From assembly GCF_021134715.1 (NCBI RefSeq), contig NC_060024.1, forward strand, positions 9,052,001-9,116,000: a stretch of 64,000 nucleotides of DNA, in the 5' to 3' direction. The DNA is from Daphnia pulex (lineage: Eukaryota; Arthropoda; Branchiopoda; Diplostraca; Daphniidae). Positions 27,915 through 40,943 of this stretch are shown one piece after another. Every line of letters starts with the position of its first letter. Within the stretch, counting starts at the first letter, position 1. A model generated the notes under the pieces. The model did no database searches. It had not been told where the DNA came from and saw nothing but the letters and a program-made list of their open reading frames with translations. The position numbers and the translations under genes are program-made.

Positions 27915-28599
27915 TAAATGCAAAAATCAGAAAAAAATTTAAATACAACTATTTTACATAAGAAGTCATAACCTTTTTGGCACTTATTTGCAGTCATCGC
28001 AATAAGCACACAAACAAACTGGAAATGAAAGTTCCCGATTCATTGAATGTTTCCTTCGGCACTTTAATAACGCAAGTGTTTTTGGCCTAGTGCTGACTGT
28101 AAACTAGACAGAAGATGGCTTTTTTCTCTTTTTTATTTCATTTTCAGTTTGAATGTATTCTCGATCAACTAGTTATTTTCTCTATTCTCCTTTTTTGCGT
28201 CCCCTGGTTTGGGCACAACTTTCTTCAACTTTGTATGCATGTTGTTTCGTTTTTAATGCAATAAATTTAGTTCGAACTAAAGTCCAACCAGGAAATCTTT
28301 ATGTGTCCATATTAGCGAAGAAGTAAGTTTGAAAATGGGTAATCCCAGTAATCTGTGGACGAGTTATATAAATACGCGGACACCAGGAAGAATGAAACGA
28401 AAAACAGAAAATTAACGTTCCTTAAGAAAGAGAGCGTACTCCACTTTCTGCACTCGAATAACCAGTTTGACAAGATTGAGTTTAACTATTGCTCATTTTT
28501 GAAAGTCGAGATACTTTTAGGAAAAATAACTGCAGCATGCTCAGTTTACAAGACTCCCAGTCGCTATTCGATTAGTGTCCAGCGCATTGCTCTAGAAAA

Positions 28600-31506
28600 A
28601 TGGACTGGACTTGGTTTTCAACTGCGCCAAATGCGATTGGAATCACTGCAGCCGTTTTACTATGATACTGCGTAAAGAAATTGTTCTTCACTTCCAGCAG
28701 TGGAGGTCTCCTTTTGCTGAGGATTCAAGGACTCCTTTGACCCCGCTGGAAATTGACCAAACTAAACGCGACGAAGTTTTAAAAAGAGGTAGGCAGGCTA
28801 TTCAATAATCCGTCTGAAACATTCCTAATAGTTTCATCCAACTCAGAAATGCTGTGTATTACAGCCGATCTTAGTTTAATGCCTGTATAATAGTAAAGTA
28901 GGAAGTTCATTTTGATTTTTGTGCTTTACACTTGTCAGCGTTTACTAAGCAGCTGGCCACTGAGAAGAAATGGGACGCCATAGTCATAGGATCCGGAATA
29001 GGAGGTACGCTTCGAGCAGCTTGCGAATGATTTCTTATTATGGATAACGACACATATTTTGACTTAAACGTCTATAGGGATGTCCACTGCAGCGCTACTA
29101 AGCAAAGCAGGAATGAAAGTGTTGGTTCTCGAAAAGCACTACAAATGTGGCGCTGTCACACTTTCAAAAAGCAAGGCTACGAATTCGATGTCGGAATTCA
29201 CTACGTGGGCAACTTCATCCGCCCGACTCTGACTCGAACTCTTGTGGAACAAATCACTGACGGGCAAATCCAGTGGGCTCAACTCGGTTAGCCATCACTG
29301 ACTAATAATTTCAGCCATTTGATGGATTTTTAAAATTAAATAAAATTTTCATTCATTTATTAATTTGATTTTAATAGACAGCGGCTTTGATCGTGTGATC
29401 ATGAACTCCACGTCTCCACAACGGCGCGATTGCAGCGTTTCTTCCGGAAAGGACGCTTGGAAAAATCAACTTCTGAAGGAGTTTCCCGGCGAAAGAAAAG
29501 CCATCGAACATTCTTTTCCCTGCTGATGCGAGCAAACCATCCGTTGGGATACTCGCTAGGATTGTATGCATTTAAAATTCTCCCACTGTGGCTCGTCAAA
29601 GTGATGTGCTTCTTGGGTTAGCCGCGTGTCGTCTGAGTGATTACTTTGTATTAAACAAACGCTCAATCGAAGAAGTTGTCACGGTAATCCAGCCAACGAT
29701 GTTCAATCAGCAGCCTAGACTTGAGGTGCGATTCTGATCTCTAAAGACTAATCTCCTCTTTGATCTTTAACAGAGCCTAACGGACAACAGCGATCTTCAG
29801 TTCCTGCTCAACTACAGCTCCGGAGGCGTCCGGAGGTTATGGCGTGAGTGCGGATCGCGCATCTGTTTCCATGGCTGCTTTCCTGCACGCCCACTGCTGT
29901 GAATTTGGTTCGGACAAAACAAATGGATCACAGTTGCCCTATTTGTGTCTGGCTATTTGAATTAATAGAATTGGTTGCTTTCATTGCTGACAGGGTCTTG
30001 TTATCCGGTCGGTGGAGCCTCGGAAATCCCATATTGAATCATCCCGGTCATAGAGCGATCAGGTGGCCGAGTGCTCATGAAGGCCCACGTATCTCAGATT
30101 CTAACCGAAAACGGACGGGTGACGGGCGTACGGGTCGGCCAAAAAAAACAGTCGGCTGTCGACTTATACGCTCCCATTGTCATTTCTGATGCAGGTAGTA
30201 GAGCACAACGAGGCAGAGAAAATATCTAATAAGAAATGTACACCACAATCTAACGCAAAAAATTCATTTCTATTATTTGTAGGTCTTCAAAACACGTTTC
30301 AGGATCTTCTTCCGGAAAATGTCGCCAAATTGTCACCCAGCTGGTCGTTAGCGAATTCTCTTCCAGCTGCGTTGGGGAATTTAACCGTTTTCATTGGACT
30401 CAAAGGCATTCCTGAAGAACTGGGTTTAACCGGTTTAACAGCGCAAAATGTCTGGATCTTCACCGACTTCCATCCAATAAATAATGTATTGATCTACCGC
30501 TTCAGGCATCAGGCAGATCTAATTGGTGGCTGATGTGATTTGTGAATTCCAATTTTACTTTAGGAGCTCAAAGATAACTAGGCTATAATGAGGCTACTTT
30601 ACAACGTTTTTGCACCGATCCGTATATCCGGCAATTTTCATTTCATCCGCCTCCGCCAAAGATCCTTCGTGGGCCAAAAGATACCCTGGTCAGGCGAATT
30701 TCAAATGTAATCTTTTATTATTGAAAGTGAAAGATTAACCGTGACTTTTTTTTTAGACCGGAGTACCATATCGGTCGTGTCTTTCATCCCTTACTCTTTT
30801 TTCGCCAATTGGTCTCACCTGAAGGCAAAGAAACGAGGCGACGACTACAACGCCTTGAAAAATGCCATCGGACTGCAGATTATCGATCAAGTGACTCGCC
30901 AGTATCCTAAGATAAAGGTATAAGGATCAGCATTATCCTCCGAATTGTCCACATCATCTTTTCTATAATCACAAATGTTGTTTTTTGAATTTAGAACGCG
31001 ATCGATTATTTTAGCGTTGCAACTCCGGTTACCATTGAGCACTACCTCAACACCAAAAAAGGCGGGACTTACGGATTGGAACACGATAAGGAACGTTTTG
31101 ACCCAGAAATGTCATCTGTGCTGCGTCCCGAATCTGGCATTGAAGGTTTGCATTCCTCCATCTATATATACACGCAAAATTACCAAAAATTAATAACTAG
31201 GCCTAATATCCTGGGCATGTGATCCAAATTTCCACAGGATTATTCTTTAGCGGCCAAGACGTGACAACGTGTGGATTCGCTTCTACCATGCTCAGCGGCC
31301 TGTTGTGCGCTGGCGCTGTCTTAAAGAAAAAATATTCCATCGCGTTCGATCTCCTTTCGTTACACACGAAACTGTCGGGCAGACCTGAAAACCTCGACAG
31401 TTTATTTTTTCTAATAGCTGCGCAATGCGCATCGTTGTTTTTTTGTCATTTGAAAGAATTGGGTGCAATAATATTAGTTACTATAAATACATTTCCGAAC
31501 AAATAA
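28600..31506 (+). pseudogene. RetSat pseudogene, near full length, at least five disablements
   Basis: All twelve RetSat exons can be followed in order. The damage: TGA in exon 1 after codon 21; a one-base loss at AGCAGTGG in exon 1; loss of the short intron 3 with a frameshift at GGCGCTGTC (near 29150); a one-base loss at GAACATTC and a TAG after TTGGGT in exon 5; CGA to TGA in exon 7 (near 30035). Exon 8 has six extra bases and the last exon has one extra T, which moves the natural stop so that the final frame runs on to 31506. Some introns are almost identical to the intact gene (exons 7-8) while others are diverged. An enzyme cannot be made from it, though transcription is possible. Confidence 0.9.
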
Positions 31507-33331
31507 TTCGTTGACTTTGTTTGCCATTTTCCGTCCCTCCCACTCATACTTCCAACGATATCGATAATGAGTGCGGTGCAACTAAGAATTGGAAACTACA
31601 TGGCAGAATTTAATAAAATGTTCCTGTACGTTAAGTTGTCTTAGTTCTGCCAAATTCACTATTAAAGCGTTCAGTTGAAACAGCTAAATCAATTCGAACG
31701 AACTAAACAGTATGTACACTTAAAAGTGTAATATTAAAACTTTACACAAAGAACTGTGCAAGATAAACTGGCATACATCCACCTTCACCTATAAAACGTC
31801 GACTAAACGTCACTACTAAGGGAGACATCCCCCCAAAAAACCCAGTCACTCCTTTGTACTAGACTGCTGACGATCCTTTATGATGATGCACTCCCTACGC
31901 ATTGGATAATGAGGACCGCGGGAAGTTTCTTGCCTTTTGTAATCACTATTTTCAGCGGATCGTCTTATTCATCTTCTCCACCCTGGTGACGACAAACTAG
32001 ACTTTCAGGCTTCAAAAGTTTTTCAGGGAAAATCCTGCGTACTATATAATAATGTCATTATCACGACATATCACAAAGGACGATGCCCCCCCCCCATCAA
32101 AGTCCTTGCGCCGACGGTGGTATTATGCGGTATTATATGCTTTTCCGGTTGGACGAAAGTGGCAAGAAATAATCCGCCCGCGAGTTTCCTCTTGGGGCAT
32201 TCCGGTTCGTATTTAGAGACTTCTTAGGCAAATTCGTTGTGAAAAATTTAGAATTTTGGCCTTTCAGTCAAAAGGATTAATTGTCGACTTATTAGCGCAA
32301 TCTTAACTCGTCTCTCAAACAAAAGCCCCGCATGCACCCTGCATTTGCCAAAAATAACGGGATTGAGCGCATATAGCGTAATTGCTCATTAATATTGTTG
32401 CGAATAGAAATTCATTGCGGTTAAAATTAATTATTCCTAATAAAAATGAGTGTGGCTTTATAAAGGTCGACGTAAACAGTTATGAGATATATATTTTCCA
32501 ACTCTGACAGGTGAGTTCTGAAACGACTATAATAAAGGAATACAGTTTGAAAGAAGAAATGACACAATAAATTTACATTGAAAGCGTCGAATTAGTAAGT
32601 GATCTACCAGTTTGGTTATTTGTTGGTTTTTTTTTAAAGATAATGAGACACATTGAACAGCGTGGACAGAGTAGTATAGTGTAGCGTCTAGGGAAATTAT
32701 ATAACCTCGACACATTCACCGAGAGAGAGAGAGACGAAGAAAATTGCAAAAAGGAAAGAAAAAATATTGCCATATTTTTCTTTTTCAGCAACGAAAACAT
32801 GACCGAGTCAAAGGACTTGTTTTTGTTACATGTGGGAATATATTAATTAGTATTGCAAGTAAAAACAGTTTGTAACCCATCAAACATCTGCTTTTCCTTT
32901 CCGATGGACGCTATTAGGTTGCAATTCCACTTTGTCAGAGGTGGACGAATAAATGATTGCGAAAAAAACGTGTGTTATTTAATTATTTTAAAAAGCACTG
33001 CGGGAAAAAAATTTAAAAAAAAGAAACGTTCAGCTAAACGTGTTATTTCGACTAAATAATAATAATAAAAAAAAATTAAACAACAAATATTTCTGAAGAA
33101 TTCCATAATATGAAATAAAACATGCAAGTAAGAGTATAGATTCACAGGCTTATTCCAGTAATCAATGTCTGCAGTTAATTTTGTTACATAGATGTTGTTT
33201 ATTTTTGAATTTTGTTTTTGAATTATATAGTGTGATTATTAGAAAGAATGGAATAGGCCTATTGCCATTCTGCCTTTTTTGGGGGGTGATGGCGACCGCC
33301 CATGTAAAAGTGATTTATACGCGCGCCGGGT
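31507..33331. other. Intergenic region, no gene recognised
   Basis: The first 250 bases continue the RetSat 3' flank (similar to 26246-26580). The remainder, 31760-33330, is A/T-rich with a C-run near 32086. It holds no frame or RNA fold I recognise. The last 130 bases may be the 3'UTR of the minus-strand neuropeptide gene. Confidence 0.6.
33198..33203 (-). promoter_or_regulatory. Candidate polyadenylation signal for the ITG-like gene
   Basis: On the minus strand AATAAA lies about 130 bases past the stop codon. A second AATAAA at 33331-33336 overlaps the stop codon itself, so the true 3' end cannot be settled here. Confidence 0.3.
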
Positions 33332-36300
33332 TTATTTGCGCGAATAATTAGTGGCTCGATCAGTCAAGCGTTTTTCGTTCGCCGTGTGTTGAATTTGCTC
33401 CTTGACGGAGTCGACGGAGACGGCCCCAATGCAGACCAGCGGGTCTCGGAAGTAACTGCAAGCCTGTTATTACGAGAGAGAGAAAAAAGGCAACGTCAGC
33501 GTTAATCAATACGTAATTTAGTATAAGCATTTAAGCTATACACCATCCCGTCTATTATCAACTTGGCGTTTAAAGGCACAACAAATTCTCGTTTGCCGTT
33601 GAATAAAATTTTATGGTTCCTTTTTATATCACGCGATGTGATGCCGTGATGGATTTAATATACTCCGGATCATTCCCCGTACACATATCAGCATTTGATG
33701 TTGTGTGATGCGGAATAGAAAATTAATTGGATCCCTTAGATCAACAAGTTTATTATTGCCCCGCACTTATTCCCGGGGATAAAAGTTGCGGAAGAAGAAA
33801 TAAGAAATCAACGCGAGAAAATTATGTTTACCGAGAAAAGCTGATTGCCGTTAAATAATTTGGCTTCCGTCTGACGTCAGAAGGCTCCTACACTATACCA
33901 ATGACATTCCGTCGTGTCTAGAACAGCCGTAACATTCCCAACAGGGTTGGCCCAATGCTAACTTTCAAATGTTAATCAAATCGTCGTGATTTATTCTCGC
34001 AAAGTCCCAACACTTTGATCGTTCCAAAGCTTCACGGTTATAGAACCGTTGAAACTAGCTTCATTATGTATAAAAGGGCCGTATATAGATTCTTAGTTCT
34101 TCATTTCATTCGGTATGGTATTCCCCCAACGAGTCTAAAAGTCACTCACTCTGAGCAACGGACGTGAGCAGACATTAACATTTGAAAGAGGGAAAAAAAA
34201 GAAGCTCTGAATGTTGTATGTCTGTATGTGTCTGTTTAAGTATTACACGCGTCATCTCCGGTCGAATTGTCTATTATATATATCTGAGCTGTGTGCGAAG
34301 CGGGTGGAGAGGGAGAGGCCTACACGCCAGCGACGTCATTGCTGTCACCCCGCCTCCTACTTCTTCCCACATACGTTGTTTGTAACGCGAACTTCCAAAC
34401 CCCCAATGGGAGGGCCTTCTGCGAAATCCATTTTTCACGCGGTCGCGTCCTCATTGCAGTTGCCCAGCCAGGCCGGTGGGGCGGACATTTCCTATTCGCC
34501 CCGCTCCCGTGTATTATTATCCCCAGCACCATCACCACTAGCATTTAGAAACCCAGCAGGTCTCTCTACGTGGACCTCTGCGCTGCTTTGGTCAGCCAAT
34601 TAAGCTATGGCAATGCATTTGTTGTATACTATAGTATATAGTGTATGATGATGCTGGCCGGCCTTTATAGTTCTATACCAAGAAGACCTTATCAGAGTTC
34701 AAAGAACCGGAGCACAGAGAATAATACAAGGATAACTCGGACGTGCGCTATGTAATAGTTCTCTGCGGTGACTGTTGCGCGTGTATGTTCTAACTCTCAC
34801 ATCACGCCGGCGGCTTAATCAGAATAATAGCTACGCACCTAGTCTAATAAATAGTTAAATGCCCACGTTCGAGTTGCTGCTGCGTTATTATGTACATATT
34901 ATTATAGATATGCGATATGCAGATTATATGCCGGTAGACAGAGACATTTAGATGATTGGAACCGAAGACTTTGACATCAGTCTATACACAACACAACTAG
35001 AGAAACTCTATAACGCGGATAACACGTAACTTGATCTAGGCTACTTATATCTATATAGTGCACAGTCTATATTGCTACATGGTAAACTGATGAGCGATAT
35101 CTCTCTCTGGTATATGCAAGTTTGGTATTAGATTGGTCGATATGGTTTACATTACTCGGTAGTCTTGGCAACTGTTGGTTTCACCGGCTTCGTCTCCTGC
35201 GGGGTTTTCAAGTGTGCCACACAATAACAAACACAAAATATTATCAACTCTGACGTCTTTCGACGGGGGAGTGCGGGGGGGTCGAACAAGAGAGAATTGG
35301 ATTCCCCCCACCCCTGCTGGTGCTCCTGATAGATATTTTACCTGCTAGATTTCATGTATGCTCATCGCTACTATGTTTGTTCGAAATCCGATTTCACTGT
35401 TTCTCTTTTTTATTTTATTTCCTGGCTGAGTTTTGAATAACAAAGTAAATGCTCTTACATTTGAGAATGTTCTTGTTATTTGCATTGATGGCCTTTCGCT
35501 GTCACGGCAAATAATAAAAAAGAAACATTTAAAGTAATTCAATTTTCGGGAGGGTCGATATAATCAAGTAAAGTGTTGGGACTCTGCGCAATATGTTCAG
35601 AAAGTTCTTAAAATGAATTTCCCTTTTAAAACCATCGAATGTAGCTTCTCCTTTTTTTATATTGTTGTCTTCTTAATCGATGCACTCAGGGTCCAGGTAG
35701 CCCTGCGAAAGCTTCACGCTTTGAATCGTCTTGAATCGTGCGCTGTTCACTCTTAGAAGTCTTAAAAAAAGTAACAAATAACAAGCTAAAAGTGTAACTA
35801 CGGTGCTGTGACGAGAGAGTTGTCCGCATTGATTTTTCTTTCCTTTTCCCCGCCGCTCCCGCGTTCGGCTCCTGGCTAGCTTCTATTAGCGTTTCGCTGG
35901 GAAATTGTTTAAGTGAAGAGTTCAGAGATTAAAGTTTGCCTTGGCAACCCCTGAACTTTAGCCAGAAGCGCAGACACACGTACTACGTATACTATACTAC
36001 TCGGCTGGCTGAGATCTATGCTGCAGCAGTTGACATTCGAAATCAAACGAATTCGATGTTGTTGAACCCTACCCTTCAAGAAGGTATATAGACCACACCC
36101 CACACTCTTGCGTGAACCGTGGCGTGAACAACCGTTGCGAGACGACGACTTACTTTGCGTGGAGATTGCCGGTGGCGTCGAAGCAATTGACAGCACAAGC
36201 CTTTGGATACATCGCATTCGCTGCTCTGGGCGCAGTCTTCATCTGTAATGAAATCACGTTTGATATAGTTTTGCATATCTTTTAATTTTTTTTTGTTCTC

Positions 36301-39300
36301 GTTCATCAATTCACGAATGGCAAAAGCGCTAGATAGCCTAGTAGATATGGACTTTTTAGAACCCGCCCGTGAGAAAACCCTGGTGGGCACTTACTGTATT
36401 GTTTCACGTTCTCTGAGGGTTGTTGGCAGATTTTGCCAGTTCCGCCGGAAATGACGCATAGAAGTCCGAAATCGCAGTCGGAGGTGCGATGGCATGCCGA
36501 CCCTTCACGCCGGCCGTGGTGTGGGAGACAAGTCCCAACTGAAGCTAAATCAATATCAACATTTCTTGTATGTTTATAAGCATTTATCATGCCACACGTA
36601 AACTTAAACTTAAATTGCGCGGCACGCCATTGTCTAATTATAGTCGCGGTTCATTAAGATAGGCTATAGGAATAATTCATGCCCAGAATAATCATATAGG
36701 CCTTGATGTAATATAACTGGCCGGCCGAGAAATTTGCCCATCATCAGGATGCATAGCCAGCGCATCTTCTCTTTCTCCATTTGATGGAGAGGATATTATT
36801 TCTGAGCGTCGTGGGAAATAAACCATCTGCTCTTATTCCATGTAGTGTTCTACAACACTTGATATGTTTACGTTCTTCCGCGTCACGGTATTATTCCATA
36901 TATATCTAGCGGGGGAGAAAGTGGTAAACTCTTCCGAGTTAAGTTCTATTCTTTTCCGTTCCAATTGAGATCGCGTCTGAATTGACGTCACAAGTAACAA
37001 ACAGATATACTATTCTGTAGTTGGTCCATATAATAAGGAGTGGGCAGCTAGCAATTGCTGATGGTCAAGTACACTATACGCATGTCAAGAGCTGCTGGAA
37101 CGACATCAGCAGCAGCAGCACTGACGTCGATTGTGTGTATGTATGTACAGAGTGTAGCTTCCAGCACACGGGATTTCAACTCAGACACCTACGTCTGAGG
37201 CGCGCTAGACCGCGCCTGTAGTTTATACTGTATAAACTCTTCTTGACTGTGTTGAATCTATTTTTCTCTATTTTTTTAAAAAACTTACGGCCATCGAGAT
37301 CCACGCAGACGGTTCCTGCGCAACAGTGCTCGTTGGCCGAGCAGCGCCTTCCGGAGCAGCTGGCCGCCGCTTTGTTGCTGCTGGCTTCTGTCATTTCTTC
37401 GTCTTCTTCGCTCTGCAGCATCGATTCGAGTAGGTCTATTGAAGAGGCCGGAAGAAAGCGCTAAATTTAAAAAGAGAGACGAGAGAGAGATAAAAGTATA
37501 GTACGCGATGAATATTTGATGGATGTGGGTGCACTATATTCCGTTTAGAAACGATAAAACATTTAGGAAATACATTTTTCATCGCTATAATAAGAAGTTT
37601 TTTTTTTTTTTTTTTAATTCGCGAAGGTTAGATGGCCGGCAATGATGGTATTAAGCGATCGATATGTCGAAAGGTCTATCAAACACTTGTGGGGGGTGTC
37701 AAATGCTATGTGGACTTTTAGTCAAAGGTATATGTCACTTATTAGATGTCGACTTATTCGTTTCGGCGATCGAGTTTACTGCAGGAATAAAGAAGCAGAT
37801 GTAGATAGACGATCGTCAAATGCAATTACTACCCTTTGCATAAAATGCGCCGCGTACAGTCCAAATAAGTCATCATTTTCATTGCGGGGTTGGGTGGGTT
37901 GGTCGTTTAGCTGGCGGGTCTTATAACTTTGGTATAATTGATCTTGGAGTCGTAGGTTATTTTGAAGCTTATCATGCGCTACTCTATTGACGTTTATGAG
38001 CGTCAAGTGAGCTTCCGTACGTATCCGGAACATCCGGAATAACATGTTTCCTTTTTTGTCGGATGTACGTAGTTATATATAGCCTCTATATAGCTAAAGG
38101 CACATTTAGACTGGCCGCATATATTATTTGTGGAAACGGCGGGCCGCCGGAGCTGCAGAACGCCCTGCTCGTAAGTTTAATAGTAAATCGATAGTGGGGG
38201 ATCACGCCGGAAGGCAGCTACAGCACACACACACTACAGCTACAGACCAGCTAGCAGAGAAAGCTGCTCAAGTGCGTAGCCAACCGTATAGTTGGGTATA
38301 GCCACTTGCTTTCACGGTTTGTTCAGTGGTATACCAATGTTTTTTCATCTTGGTCGTGTGGACGTAGTATATGTATTGACCTGTGTACTTGTGCAGCATA
38401 GCCAGCCAGCATCGCTTCACATCATCAGCTTATATACTACCTATAGAAGGGGATCTACTATATACTTTTTTGATTTTCTTTTTTATCGATCTGGCAATTT
38501 AAGGGGGAAAAAGACCAACACGGCGATACAATAGCACACACAGAGAATTGTGTGTGTGTTGGGTGACCAACCAGACTGCTGGCCCGGAAACGCTTGTCCA
38601 GCACAGGTCTACATGACCAGAAAATCTAAAGGGGTTGGAATAGAAAAAAAGGAATAAAAAAGCTTCTTTTCCGTCAATTTTTTCTTCTTTTTTTCTCTCT
38701 CCTCCACTTTTGTGCAGAACACACGTATACGATTGGAATACAGAATCCATTCGACGGATCAATCCGCCCGTCTCCCAATTTCGCCGTCGAACCGAAACAG
38801 GTGCAATGTATTACAGCGTCTCCCAAACGCAGTCTCGGCAAAAGAAAGAAAAGGAAAAAAGTTTTCTAAAAAATGTAGAGAGCAGCAGAGACTTGAAAGC
38901 TTGTTGAGTATACCTAAACAAACTCTATACGCGATGTTACCTTGTGTAGTAGTATATCGGTCCAACCTCTTTTGAAGTAGGCGTGTGGATCAATAGAGTG
39001 CCGATAAGGGCTGGGCTATACGCCCTGTATATACATGTGTGTACAGATGTTGTATACAGTTCTATATAAAGACGACATGTATTTCGATTAAATACAGTTG
39101 TTGGATCTTTATACCCAGTTGATATCATTCGGCGAAATTGTTTACCTACATATTCTTTTTCTTTTTAAAAATGGCGCTGGCGAATAACCTCGAATAAACT
39201 GTTGATATACAGCGGCGACTGTACATAACATTCACTATATGGCGGGGTAAAAGAATGTGTTTGGCATGCACATACCGTGTAGCACCACATGCGTTACATT

Positions 39301-40943
39301 GCGGATCGGGGAACTTGTAATGCAGCATATAGTACTTGTTGTACGCAAAATCGTGGCCGCTGGTTGACGTGGAAACGAACTCTCTCTCTCTGGTTTCAGC
39401 ACACGCTTCATGCTCAAGAGTCATGTTCTCTTCCCCTTTTATTTTTTTTCTTTTAAAGAAGATTGAATAGCTTATATTTCTCCAAGGGCCTCGAATCAAA
39501 ATCGTTTCGGAATCGTCGCCCAGCAACGAGTTGAATCACAAACAGCATTTCATGTTTTTCAATTTTTCTCTTATATTCTCCAAAATGTCTTTCGGTCATG
39601 TCAGGGACTTTTTCAACGCCAAACGACTTTTGCTAGGCATTGGTATACACAAGTAGTAATTAGCGAAAGACATACACCGCCATTCTCCGCGCTAATATTT
39701 ATGCGACTGTTATATAGTTACATGAGATAAGTGGGGCAATGCATTTGCCCGACTGTTTGACATAGTGGTTGGGGTGGTTTGTGATGCTGGCGCAACGCGG
39801 TCAAAGTATTGTTGAGACGGTTAAGGTTATATAGTAGTGTATACACAGCTTGTTTATTGCTACTGCTCGTATGTGTGCGACGGAAAGTATATATAGGAGC
39901 GCAACCAAGCTCCTTCAACTCTCTCTCGTGAAAAAAGCTTGCGAGATAGAGTCCCCCGACGCAGTTTCAGCCAAATGCCTTTATCGACGTCGCAGCATAG
40001 CTAAGAGTTCCTCTGATGTTTCATTCGGTTAGACTTGCGTCTATTCGCAGAGAGAAGAAAGTAAGAGAGTTGCAGGTTTTCTGTACGGTAGCAACACTAG
40101 CTACTGTTAGACTCGGTTGTGCGTGCGTAGAGTACACGATCATGACTATCCCATCGATCTATTCGCTTACGCTTCGTTACAACTCTTTGTTCAACCAAGG
40201 CCCATGCCCTTTCACGTTCGTCTATCAAGACGACCGTCGTGTGTATAGGCCGCGGGACTCCTCGCCTGATTTTTCTCCTTTTTTATTTTATTTGAATTTG
40301 TACATTGACGAGCCAAATGGCGAGAGGAAAAGAGTAGTAATACGCAGGCTGTTTGGTAGATTACATTTTCGGGAAAGAAAGAAAAAAGCCCCGACTGAAA
40401 TGAGGTCAACGAAATAACATAATTCAGCGTGATGTATTGCACGCGCTTGTCTGATTATTTTACCTAAGCTCTTAGAGCTATTAGAAAAACACAGGGGCTC
40501 ACTAAAAGGCTTTGCCAGGCTTTATCAGTAGCTAATGTGCTCTAAGCGACACATAATAAATAACAACACGGTCAATCCTCGGCAAATCAAATAAAAGGGA
40601 AATAACCTACGTAACTAACGTATAAATTAATTTGAGGGAAAAGTACAGATGTTTGAAAGCTTTGAAATCTTAGATTTAAGCCAGAGAGATCAGAGAAATA
40701 ATCTAACAGCAATCTCTAACAACCTTATGCACAGAATAATAACGATGCTGGAACGGATGATGATGATCAAAAGCGAAAAAGATAATTAATTACCTGGGGT
40801 GAATGTCGGTTGTTGCCGTAGCCGCCGTAGCCCATGTTGGAGAGCATTTCGGGACTGAAGCGATTGAACCTTCCGCCCCACGAGTAAGCGCGTTCAATCA
40901 GAACGATGATGGCGAAAAATTGCAAGGTAAGTTTCAGCATCAT
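33332..40943 (-). CDS. ITG-like / prohormone-3-type secreted Cys-rich neuropeptide precursor, 5 exons, 228 aa
   Basis: Exons in minus order: 40943-40794, 37460-37289, 36538-36395, 36242-36154, 33463-33332; all junctions GT-AG and phases close to 229 codons. The product starts MMLKLTLQFFAIIVLIERAYS, a signal peptide with cleavage likely before WGGRFNRF. Next comes a Gly/Tyr/Asn-rich segment (MGYGGYGNN), then an acidic stretch (SEEDEEMTE), then 16 cysteines in a Dickkopf/prokineticin-like spacing (CSGRRC, EHCC, CVDLDG, GTCL, SDCDFGLLC, SSECDVSKGLCC, DPLVC). It ends with a dibasic KR followed by LTDRATNYSRK. This plan matches my memory of arthropod ITG-like precursors, where ITG-starting peptide follows the final KR. 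Here that peptide starts LTD. Expected role: secretion from neurons or glands. The family name is less certain than the gene structure. Confidence 0.78.
33464..36153 (-). other. Intron 4 of the ITG-like gene (2.7 kb)
   Basis: Sequence between the exon 4 donor and exon 5 acceptor. It contains no recognisable gene on either strand; frames at about 34182-34603 are short and lack protein features. Confidence 0.6.
36543..37288 (-). other. Intron 2 of the ITG-like gene (0.75 kb)
   Basis: Spacer between exons 2 and 3, with a short CAG run near 37110-37120. Nothing else is recognised. Confidence 0.6.
37461..40793 (-). other. Intron 1 of the ITG-like gene (3.3 kb)
   Basis: A long first intron with a T-run near 37597-37615 and scattered TATA-like A/T motifs. 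Several open frames of 60-130 codons occur on both strands, but none has conserved protein character or a credible splice partner. Confidence 0.6.

Noticed and set aside
34182-34603. Overlapping + frames in the long intron of the ITG-like gene
   Set aside because: They are short, differ in each phase, have no recognisable domain, and lie antisense within an intron.
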